Shown here in pieces: positions 57,108-64,000 of a DNA stretch of 64,000 bases; position 1 is the stretch's first letter; each line of letters begins with the position of its first letter. Location: contig CALURO010000007.1 in the NCBI GenBank assembly GCA_944323205.1, forward strand, positions 116,481 to 180,480, given 5' to 3'. Source of the DNA: an uncultured Mucispirillum sp. (GTDB lineage Bacteria > Chrysiogenota > Deferribacteres > Deferribacterales > Mucispirillaceae). Under the pieces are notes generated by a model. The model saw only the letters and a program-made list of their open reading frames with translations, did no database searches and was not told the origin of the DNA. Position numbers and translations under genes: made by a program.

Positions 57108-57850
57108 TATTTACCACCACTATTCATAAATTCTTTATATTTTTTATGGACAACTTTACATTTACCTAATGCTGCAATCTGTCCGCTGTGTATCCAAATA
57201 CTTTTATCGCAAAACCTTTCTATCTGTTCTAATGAATGGGAAACTATAACTATTGTTACCCCACTTTCTTTAATTTCTTTTAATTTATTTAAACATTTTT
57301 CTTGAAAGGATATATCTCCCACAGCAAGTATTTCATCTATTAGAAGAATATCTGCATGAATATTTATAGCGACCGCAAAAGCAAGGCGCATATACATACC
57401 GCTTGAATATGTTCTAACAGGATTATCTATAAAATCCTGTAATTCTGCAAAATCAACAATTTCTTGAAAAGCCTTATCAATTTCTTTTTTTGAAAGACCA
57501 AAGATTGATGCATTAATATATATATTATCTCTGCCACTTAAATCTGGGTGAAAGCCTGCTCCAAGTTCTAAAAGACCAGCAACCCGCCCTTTCATATTTA
57601 TGCTGCCTTTATTTGGATATATAATCTTTGTTAAAAGTTTTAAAAGAGTGCTTTTACCACTGCCATTTTTACCAATTATACCAATAGATTCTCCCTTTTT
57701 TACTTCAAAAGAAATATCTTCTAATACCCATCTTACTTCGTATTTATTTCTATTCCAAAATAATACCTTATCTTTTAATGTATGCGGTTTATCATGGTAT
57801 ATCTTAAATTTCTTCCATACATTTTTTACTTCTATTACACTATCAGACAT
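57107..57850 (-). CDS. wzt: Polysaccharide ABC exporter, ATP-binding subunit (Wzt/TagH-like)
   Basis: The 247-aa ATPase has Walker A GKNGSGKST, the motif LLELGAGFHPDLSGRDNI typical of O-antigen/teichoic-acid exporters, signature YSSGMYMRLAFA and Walker B ILLIDEILAVGD. It lacks the long C-terminal glycan-binding domain of some Wzt proteins, so export probably does not depend on a terminal modification tag. It pairs with the permease 1 bp upstream. Confidence 0.92.
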   Translation of the reverse strand: MSDSVIEVKNVWKKFKIYHDKPHTLKDKVLFWNRNKYEVRWVLEDISFEVKKGESIGIIGKNGSGKSTLLKLLTKIIYPNKGSINMKGRVAGLLELGAGFHPDLSGRDNIYINASIFGLSKKEIDKAFQEIVDFAELQDFIDNPVRTYSSGMYMRLAFAVAINIHADILLIDEILAVGDISFQEKCLNKLKEIKESGVTIVIVSHSLEQIERFCDKSIWIHSGQIAALGKCKVVHKKYKEFMNSGGK

Positions 57851-57851
57851 T

Positions 57852-58625
57852 TTATAAATTCTCCGAAAAGCCTTTTTTTAATATTCCAAAAAATATAAAG
57901 CCAAAAAATAGTAAAACTAAACCATATATAAAAGATTGAAATAATAAGAAAATTTCAGGAACAGTATTGTAAAACAAAATATCTCGGTAAGAAGATATAA
58001 TATTAGTCATTGGGTTTAATTCAAACAGGTATACATACTCTTTTGGAACCATAGTAATTGGATAAAATACTGGTGTTAGAAACTGCCACATCATTAATAA
58101 TATACTTAATATATGACTTAAATCTCTAAAATACACAGTTACTGCTGATACAATTAAAGTAATACCTAATACAATTATATATTCAACTGCAAAAAGAACT
58201 GGCAAATATATATAATTAATATATACATTATTTTCTCCATAAAATATTACAGCTGCAATCACAATAATAAAACTGTAAAGCATATTTATAAAACAGCTGG
58301 TAACTATAGATATTGGAAGAATTTCTCGTGGAAAATATATCTTATTTACTAGATTTGCATTATCTATTATACAGCTGGAGCCTGCTTGAATACTTGAAGC
58401 AAAAAATATCCATGGGATTAATGCCACAAATAAAAATAATCCATAGTTTTCTATACCCATTCTTAAAATAATTGAAAATACTATTGAATAAACTATTAAT
58501 TGTAATAATGGATTTATAAATGTCCACAAAAAGCCAAAAAATGAACCTTTATATCTTCCATGTAAATCTCTATATACAAGGCTTTGTATCATTGATTTAT
58601 ATTGATAAATTTCTTGAAATACCAT
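57852..58625 (-). CDS. wzm: Polysaccharide ABC exporter, permease subunit (Wzm/TagG-like)
   Basis: The 257-aa protein has about six spans and ABC-2 type features: the N-terminal RDLHGRYKGSFFGFLWTFINPL and FLTPVFYPITMVP near residue 190. It moves lipid-linked O-polysaccharide across the inner membrane with Wzt. It is the first gene of the minus-strand glycan operon; a G9 tract lies about 70 bp upstream. Confidence 0.92.
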   Translation of the reverse strand: MVFQEIYQYKSMIQSLVYRDLHGRYKGSFFGFLWTFINPLLQLIVYSIVFSIILRMGIENYGLFLFVALIPWIFFASSIQAGSSCIIDNANLVNKIYFPREILPISIVTSCFINMLYSFIIVIAAVIFYGENNVYINYIYLPVLFAVEYIIVLGITLIVSAVTVYFRDLSHILSILLMMWQFLTPVFYPITMVPKEYVYLFELNPMTNIISSYRDILFYNTVPEIFLLFQSFIYGLVLLFFGFIFFGILKKGFSENL

Positions 58626-58694
58626 AAATATCCTTTACTTTATGCATAATTTTTTCTAACTTCTATCAATTTATAATTTTAAAGTCAATGCGAA

Positions 58695-58703
58695 CCCCCC
58701 CCC
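58695..58703 (-). repeat. C9/G9 homopolymer in the intergenic region upstream of wzm and fliD
   Basis: Nine Cs (nine Gs on the minus strand) stand in otherwise AT-rich sequence between the divergent wzm and fliD genes. On the minus strand the tract is followed within a few bases by TTGACT, a possible -35 box for wzm. Such tracts are slippage-prone. Confidence 0.85.
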
Positions 58704-58770
58704 GTACACATTTTCTACATAATCATAAATAACTACTTGATAATAAAAATATTTCTAATTTTATATTTTT

Positions 58771-58786
58771 TGGCACAAATTATGCT
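58771..58786 (+). promoter_or_regulatory. Sigma-54 promoter of fliD
   Basis: TGGCAC (58771-58776) and ATGCT (58782-58786) keep the invariant GG and GC exactly 10 bp apart, as in -24/-12 promoters, and lie about 140 bp upstream of fliD. Sigma-54 control of late flagellar genes is common in this type of bacterium. Confidence 0.72.
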
Positions 58787-58923
58787 AGTATTTGATTGGA
58801 AAAATGTTTCCACAAATATATGGAAAAATTTTCCTACTAATATAATTATGAAAATAATTAAAGTAATTCATACTTTTGACGAATATAATAACAAGGTATG
58901 GGTTCCTTTTATATGGAGGATAT

Positions 58924-61731
58924 ATGGAAGGCTTACGAGTTAGTGGTTTAATAAGTGGTATGGATACGGATGCTATTGTTGAAGCCTATATGACTTCTGC
59001 AAAAGCCCCTATTAACAGATTAAATCAACAGATAGATGAATTAAATTATGAAAAAACTACATATAATAACTTTATCACTATGATAACAGATATTAAAAAT
59101 TCTATGCTGGATTTAAAAATGGAATCCACTTTTAAAAGTAAAGTAACAACATCTTCTGTAGAAACAGTTGCATCAGCTACTGCATCCATTACTACCCCAC
59201 CTGGAACATATACATTAAAAGTAGACCAGGTTGCAGAACCTGCCTATGCTTCAAGTATATATACAAATAAAGTTGTATCTCAAGTTGGTGCTGGTATAAA
59301 AAGCTTTTCTCCATCATTTTCTCCTTATGACCAGCTTGAAGGCACACATACAGTTGATATATATACCGGCTCAAACTATGGATATAATGATAAATGGTTT
59401 GCAAAAGATACATTTAAAGGCAATTTAAATGAAACATATATGGTAAACCATGCTGATAAAGCAGATAAAACTTTAGTTAATGGTAACGGCGAGCTTACTC
59501 AAGATATTAAAGGTGATTTCACTTTTGTATATAACTATAATGGCGAACTGAAAAACTTTACAATCAGCATGGATTATAAAGCCGGTACATCGCTGAATAA
59601 ACTTGCTTCTGATTTAGATTTAGGAATAAATGCAAAACTTGATGCACTTCATGGCAATAATTCTCAGCAGACTATGAAAGTAACTTTAAATTTAGATGAT
59701 AATGGCTTTAATTTCTCCTTTTATGATGTAGATACTCAAAATGAGATAGAAGTATTAGGATTTGTAGATGCTGCAGATACTGGTGACCCTAGTGACCCAA
59801 GTTATGTGCCAACACCTACTTCTAAATTAATAGATGATTTAGGGCTTAATGCTACATACAAATCACAGTCTACTAAAGAAATAACAAATGTAATGGTATC
59901 AACTTCTTCAGAAAAACTTGGTACAAAATTAAATTCTGCTGACCAGGGCGGTTTTTTTGCTCCTGGCAAAATAGAATTTGAAGATGGCAAAGGACCAAAA
60001 GAAGGCACTTTTAAAATCTATCAAGATTCTTCTGCAATATGCAGACCTGAAACATATACTACATTCTACGGGGATAAATTTGATAAAATAGCAAATGCAA
60101 ACCCTGCTATAGAAAAAGAAGAAATTGATAACTGGCTTAATACTAAAATTGGTTCAAAAACTTCTGCTGGTAATACTTTTTTTGATGACGGCACAGTATT
60201 TGAAGATTTAAATGGTGAATTTTATATTAACGGTGTTAAAATAGAAATCACAGACTATAAACAGCTTACCCCAAATGAACTTATGGCTAAAATAAACGGC
60301 TCTGGTGCTGGTGTTACCATGACTTATGATTATGATAACAACAGATTCCAAATAAGTAATAATACTGGTGGTGCTGTTGAATTAACTCTTGGTAATGACA
60401 GAGATACATCAAAATTCTTTGATATCTTTAAAGTAGGCTTAAATAGTGGTGCAACTTATGTTCGAGGACAGAATAAAGGAACACTTGATACTTCTACTAC
60501 AATATCTAAACTTGACCCTTCTTTTACATACCCTGTAAAAAGCGGTACATTTACTATTAATGGTGTATCTATTTATGTAGATATTAATAATGACAGTATA
60601 GATGATGTAATAAGCAAAGTAAATAAATCTGGTGCTGGAGTTACTATGACTTATGACTCTACAACAGATAAATTTTCTTTAACAAGTACAAATGGAGAAA
60701 GAATAAAAGTTGGCGGTCCAAATGATACTTCTACATTCCTTTTATCAACAGGTCTTCTTTATATGCAGACTACTGAACAAACAATAGGAACAGAAGGAAA
60801 AGACGCTGTATTCTCTATGAATGGTGTTAAATATACAAGAGATACAAATGAAATCAATGATGTTGTACCTGGTATGTCTTTCACTATAAATACAACAGGT
60901 ACTACTGTATTTAATGTAAAAATAGATACAGATAAGGCAGTAACAGCACTGGCTGAATTTGCTTCAAAATATAACACATTAATTAATGCTTTAAACCCAA
61001 CAGAAATTGCTTACAATGATGAATTAAGGGACAATTATGGTGAGCCGTTAACTGATGATAAAAAAGCATCTATGAGTGAAGATGAAATAAAAAAATATCA
61101 AGAAAACTATGAAAAAGTGCAGTATTATGACCTAGTAACAAAAAGTTCTGAATTGAGAGCACTAAAAACAAATATTCGTTCTCAGTTAACAACTACTATT
61201 AATTCAGAAAACAGTAAATATTCATCTATTACTGAAGTAGGCATCACTATTGCAGGAAGTGATACAAGAGATATTACTGTTACAAAATTAGGTCTTTTAT
61301 TTGATGTATCTACTGACCCAGAAGAACTGGCAGAATATATAAAAGAAAACAGTGAGTTTGTATCAATTTTATCAGAAAACCCTGATGATGTTTATAACTT
61401 TTTTGCTGACAGCAAAACAGTATATGAAACTGGAACTGACGGTAAAGAAACAAGTAAAATAGTAAATATCGGCTGGGCAAAAGTTTACAGTGATTTTCTT
61501 GATACAAATATTAACTCTACATCTGCATTGTATAAAAAAACAAGCACTAATGGTACAATTGAATCTGAGATTTCTTCGTTAAAAGAACAAGTAGAATCTC
61601 AGACTACAAGGGTAGAAATGTATCTTGAAAGGTTATATGCTCAGTTTACTGCAATGGAAGAAAAATTATCTACCCTGCAGCAAAGCTCAAGTTATTTAAG
61701 TAATTTAAGCACTAATAGTGCTTCAAAATAA
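58924..61731 (+). CDS. fliD: Flagellar filament cap protein FliD (hook-associated protein 2), enlarged
   Basis: FliD caps the filament and guides flagellin folding. The N-terminus (VSGLISGMDTDAIVEAYMTSAKAPINRLNQ) and the C-terminal coiled segment (SEISSLKEQVESQTTRVEMYLERLYAQFTAMEEKLS) are typical. ATG 58924 has GGAGG 4 bp upstream; an earlier ATG (58876) precedes that site. At 935 residues it is about twice the E. coli length. The extra part lies in the middle and includes a repeated hook-IN-like module (two copies of SGAGVTMTYD, about residues 460-580). Confidence 0.9.
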   Translation: MEGLRVSGLISGMDTDAIVEAYMTSAKAPINRLNQQIDELNYEKTTYNNFITMITDIKNSMLDLKMESTFKSKVTTSSVETVASATASITTPPGTYTLKVDQVAEPAYASSIYTNKVVSQVGAGIKSFSPSFSPYDQLEGTHTVDIYTGSNYGYNDKWFAKDTFKGNLNETYMVNHADKADKTLVNGNGELTQDIKGDFTFVYNYNGELKNFTISMDYKAGTSLNKLASDLDLGINAKLDALHGNNSQQTMKVTLNLDDNGFNFSFYDVDTQNEIEVLGFVDAADTGDPSDPSYVPTPTSKLIDDLGLNATYKSQSTKEITNVMVSTSSEKLGTKLNSADQGGFFAPGKIEFEDGKGPKEGTFKIYQDSSAICRPETYTTFYGDKFDKIANANPAIEKEEIDNWLNTKIGSKTSAGNTFFDDGTVFEDLNGEFYINGVKIEITDYKQLTPNELMAKINGSGAGVTMTYDYDNNRFQISNNTGGAVELTLGNDRDTSKFFDIFKVGLNSGATYVRGQNKGTLDTSTTISKLDPSFTYPVKSGTFTINGVSIYVDINNDSIDDVISKVNKSGAGVTMTYDSTTDKFSLTSTNGERIKVGGPNDTSTFLLSTGLLYMQTTEQTIGTEGKDAVFSMNGVKYTRDTNEINDVVPGMSFTINTTGTTVFNVKIDTDKAVTALAEFASKYNTLINALNPTEIAYNDELRDNYGEPLTDDKKASMSEDEIKKYQENYEKVQYYDLVTKSSELRALKTNIRSQLTTTINSENSKYSSITEVGITIAGSDTRDITVTKLGLLFDVSTDPEELAEYIKENSEFVSILSENPDDVYNFFADSKTVYETGTDGKETSKIVNIGWAKVYSDFLDTNINSTSALYKKTSTNGTIESEISSLKEQVESQTTRVEMYLERLYAQFTAMEEKLSTLQQSSSYLSNLSTNSASK

Positions 61732-61751
61732 ATAAAATAGGAGAAGAATAA

Positions 61752-62180
61752 ATGCAAACAGCCTACCAAAATTATAAAAAGCAAGAAGTTGAAGGTGCTA
61801 CAAAAGGTAAAATTGTAGTACTGCTTTTTGAAGGAACAATTAAGTTTTTACGCAAAGCATCTAAAGCTATTGATGAAAACAATATTCAAGAAGCACATAA
61901 TAATATTGTAAAAGCAGAAAACATTTTATATGAATTAATGTCTACTTTAAATATGGATGCTGGGGAAATTGCTGATAACCTTATGCGTCTTTATGACTTT
62001 ATGATTTGGCAGCTTATTGAAGCAAACAGAGATAAAGATAAAAATAAAGTAGAATCTGTTATTGAGCTTTTACTGCCACTTTGCGATGCATGGAAACAAA
62101 TTGTAGAAAAAGATAATATCTCTGTAGTAAAAACTCCAGTAAACAGAGAACAGGTTAAATCAATTAACTTTGCTGGATAA
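61752..62180 (+). CDS. fliS: Flagellin export chaperone
   Basis: The 142-aa helical protein has the FliS pattern: YQNYKKQEVEGATKGKIVVLLFEG, then KAENILYELMSTLNMDAGEIADNLMRLYDFMIWQLIEAN. It binds the C-terminus of flagellin to prevent early polymerisation. It follows fliD at 20 bp with AGGAGAAG ahead of its start. Confidence 0.93.
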   Translation: MQTAYQNYKKQEVEGATKGKIVVLLFEGTIKFLRKASKAIDENNIQEAHNNIVKAENILYELMSTLNMDAGEIADNLMRLYDFMIWQLIEANRDKDKNKVESVIELLLPLCDAWKQIVEKDNISVVKTPVNREQVKSINFAG

Positions 62181-62234
62181 TTTTTTTATAGACATATTTA
62201 AAATAAAAATATATGCTTATTTATAAGGAAAAAT

Positions 62235-62564
62235 ATGAGTGCATTTGATGTTATACTGCAGCAGTGTGAAAATCAGGCAGAGAAATTATGCTTTATTGAA
62301 ATGGATGATAAATATACTGATGAAATAGATATTTTTAATAATTATTTTGTTCAGTTAAAACAGATTATAGAACAAGATAAATTATGCAATGCTGATAAAA
62401 AGGTTGGTAAATTATCAGAGTTATTAAAAACTTTTATAAAGCGTATTCAAGATGAACAGACTGCAACAAAAGAAAAAATTAATACTCTTAATAAAAACAG
62501 AAATATGGTAGGCTATGGTGCTGTAAAATATCAATTTGCTCATAGAATAAATAGGAGATATTAA
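62235..62564 (+). CDS. Small helical protein, possible FliT-like chaperone
   Basis: The 109-aa protein is predicted to be almost entirely helical and charged, and ends in a Tyr/Arg-rich tail (FAHRINRRY). No family signature is clear. Its place after fliD-fliS is the usual site of fliT, which chaperones FliD, so that role is plausible from position only. AAGGAAAA lies upstream of the start. Confidence 0.5.
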   Translation: MSAFDVILQQCENQAEKLCFIEMDDKYTDEIDIFNNYFVQLKQIIEQDKLCNADKKVGKLSELLKTFIKRIQDEQTATKEKINTLNKNRNMVGYGAVKYQFAHRINRRY

Positions 62565-62573
62565 TATTTTAAT

Positions 62574-62864
62574 ATGGCAAAAGAATTATACAAGATTACT
62601 ATAATAGATGAAGATAAAGAGCATACTACTCTTTATGCTACAAGTGTTACTCAGGCAGATTTTTTAGGATTTATTGAAATTTCAGGAATAGAATTTCCAA
62701 ACCAGTCTGATATTATTCTAACACCAGGAGAAGATAAAGCCCACTCTCTTTTTAAAGATACAAAGCGTATAATTATACCTGGTAATTATATTATCCGCAT
62801 AGAAGAATTAAAAGAAGATAAAAAAGCACAAATAATAAATATTTTTGATTCGGTTAAAAATTAA
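62574..62864 (+). CDS. DUF1820-family protein
   Basis: The 96-aa protein matches the DUF1820 outline: YKITIIDEDKEHTTLYATSV, ADFLGFIEISGIEF, and KRIIIPGNYIIRIEEL. The family is cytoplasmic and of unknown function. It lies 9 bp after the previous gene and 1 bp before the permease gene. Confidence 0.72.
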   Translation: MAKELYKITIIDEDKEHTTLYATSVTQADFLGFIEISGIEFPNQSDIILTPGEDKAHSLFKDTKRIIIPGNYIIRIEELKEDKKAQIINIFDSVKN

Positions 62865-62865
62865 A

Positions 62866-63912
62866 ATGAATTTAGTCCAAAAATATATAATTAAAGAGAT
62901 TATACCATTTTTTTTAATAGGTAATCTTTTCTTTATGTTTTTGCTTTTAATGGAAAGAATGGTTACATTAGCAGACCTTTTCTTTTCTAAAAATGTCCCT
63001 TTAATTTTACTTATAGAAACAATCATATACCTGCTTCCATCAATATTTTTTATGACTATCCCACTGGCAGGGCTTCTTGCTACATTAATAGCTTTCAGCA
63101 GATTATCTGCAGATTCAGAATTAATAGCAATGAAAGCAATAGGTGCCAGCAATAAAATATTAATAAAACCACTTATTGCTGTTGGTATTTTTGCTGCTCT
63201 TGTTAACCTTGCAATGGGTGTATACTTTGTAGAAAAAGGCTCTACATTAGCATATAATAATTTAAATAAAATAGTTGAAAATATATCTATTAAAGACTTA
63301 AAAGCAAATGAAATATATGAGCAGATTCCAGGTATTTTACTGTTTGTAAAAAATAAAGTAAGTGATACTGCTTTTGATGATATGATAATGATACAGACAA
63401 AAGAAAAACTTATAATCAACGCTGCTCATGCAAAAATCACTCCAACTGATAATAAAAGTATGGAAATGCTTTTTTATAACGGCACATTTACAATGGAGGA
63501 TACTCAAGGTAAATTATCAACAGTTGGGTTTGAAAATATGTCTATTAATCTGCCACTGAATATTAATATTGCAAAAGCTGTAAACTCTCCAATGACTATG
63601 AGTATCAGTCAGCTTATAGAAAACAGTGATAACCCGAAAGCTCAATTTGAACTTCATAAAAGGTTTTCTACTCCCCTTTCAGCTATTGTTATGATATTAT
63701 TTGGTTTTTCTCTTGGTGTGTTTTTATCAAGAAGTGGTAAATCATTTGGTATATTAATTTCCATAGGGCTTGCTTTTTTATATAATGCGTTAATGCTTTA
63801 TTTTGAAAACAGTGCTGGCTCAATTCCAATAAACCCTGCTCTGTCTGCATGGATACCATTATTTGTTTTCATTCTTTTACTTATATATTCATTAAAACGC
63901 TCTTTTAAATAA
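62866..63912 (+). CDS. lptF: LptF/LptG-family permease
   Basis: The 348-aa protein has six spans, three at each end (residues about 12-105 and 270-345), around a periplasmic beta-jellyroll-like domain. It begins KYIIKEIIPFFLIG and has SADSELIAMKAIGAS, the cytoplasmic coupling segment of the YjgP/YjgQ family. With LptB and a second permease it extracts lipopolysaccharide from the inner membrane. ATG 62866 directly follows the upstream stop. Whether it is LptF or LptG cannot be settled here. Confidence 0.88.
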   Translation: MNLVQKYIIKEIIPFFLIGNLFFMFLLLMERMVTLADLFFSKNVPLILLIETIIYLLPSIFFMTIPLAGLLATLIAFSRLSADSELIAMKAIGASNKILIKPLIAVGIFAALVNLAMGVYFVEKGSTLAYNNLNKIVENISIKDLKANEIYEQIPGILLFVKNKVSDTAFDDMIMIQTKEKLIINAAHAKITPTDNKSMEMLFYNGTFTMEDTQGKLSTVGFENMSINLPLNINIAKAVNSPMTMSISQLIENSDNPKAQFELHKRFSTPLSAIVMILFGFSLGVFLSRSGKSFGILISIGLAFLYNALMLYFENSAGSIPINPALSAWIPLFVFILLLIYSLKRSFK

Positions 63913-63949
63913 ATGCAAGTAAATTATCTGCATCACCCCCATTTTTTTA

Positions 63950-63978
63950 TTGACTATCTTATAAGTGATTAATATTAT
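63950..63978 (+). promoter_or_regulatory. Promoter reading out of the window
   Basis: TTGACT (63950-63955), a 17-bp spacer and TATTAT (63973-63978) form a near-consensus vegetative promoter at the right edge, facing a gene outside the window. Confidence 0.55.
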
Positions 63979-64000
63979 TTAAGAAAAAAGCGATTTTATA

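Noticed and set aside
58737..58943. 68-codon ORF upstream of fliD
   Set aside because: It overlaps the sigma-54 promoter and the fliD start, and has no ribosome-binding site.

Overview
The window is AT-rich, gene-dense Gram-negative DNA. It carries TonB/BtuB outer-membrane uptake genes, an LptF-type permease, lipoproteins with lipoboxes, flagellar genes, an NtrY/NtrX pair, an aconitase/isocitrate dehydrogenase/citrate synthase operon, a methylmalonyl-CoA mutase large subunit and an ABC-type O-polysaccharide cluster. This mix would suit a Deferribacterota member such as the gut genus Mucispirillum. That assignment is inferred from gene content and base composition; no 16S gene is present.

Layout. 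1-1826: 3' end of a malic enzyme/phosphotransacetylase-like gene and an asparaginase. 1866-9199: a divergent vitamin B12 locus. Two cobalamin riboswitches lie back to back; one leads into a beta-propeller (RCC1-repeat) lipoprotein, the other into btuB-tonB-btuF-btuD-btuC. 9204-15439: a minus-strand cluster (LprI-like protein, YjbQ, CmpB-type membrane protein, Sel1 protein, unknown membrane protein) and the NAD-salvage pair pncA-pncB. 15452-17833: intergenic palindromic repeats, a dicarboxylate symporter and a hairpin-rich spacer. 17834-21745: methylmalonyl-CoA mutase, an unknown lipoprotein, RNase HI and tRNA-Leu. 22083-24957: an accessory patch with a pentanucleotide repeat, an RNase HI-RnlA fusion toxin, an RnlB-like antitoxin and a decayed IS256-family element that abuts the antitoxin stop codon. 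24982-31678: dinB, lexA (with a probable operator), ntrX, ntrY and an unknown exported protein.

31808-36349: a GNAT protein with a C-terminal membrane anchor, a 2-hydroxyacyl-CoA dehydratase-like protein with its activase, and a Kef-type antiporter. 36768-41669: the TCA operon acn-icd-gltA. 41760-47205: an ankyrin protein and housekeeping genes (tadA, rsmE, a phosphoesterase, prmA, an RluA-type synthase, a HAD phosphatase). 47328-58625: a minus-strand surface-polysaccharide operon (wzm, wzt, glycosyltransferases, CDP-6-deoxyhexose synthesis, UDP-galactopyranose mutase, a sulfatase-fold membrane protein, a frameshifted last gene). A C9/G9 tract lies in its upstream region. 58771-63912: a sigma-54 promoter, fliD, fliS, a possible fliT, a DUF1820 gene and lptF.

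The most notable items are: (i) the RNase HI-RnlA fusion beside an RnlB-like antitoxin, which joins in one chain two proteins reported to cooperate in E. coli; (ii) a B12-riboswitch-controlled beta-propeller lipoprotein next to btuB, a possible analogue of Bacteroides BtuG; and (iii) several candidate contingency tracts (TAATA repeat, C9/G9, A7).
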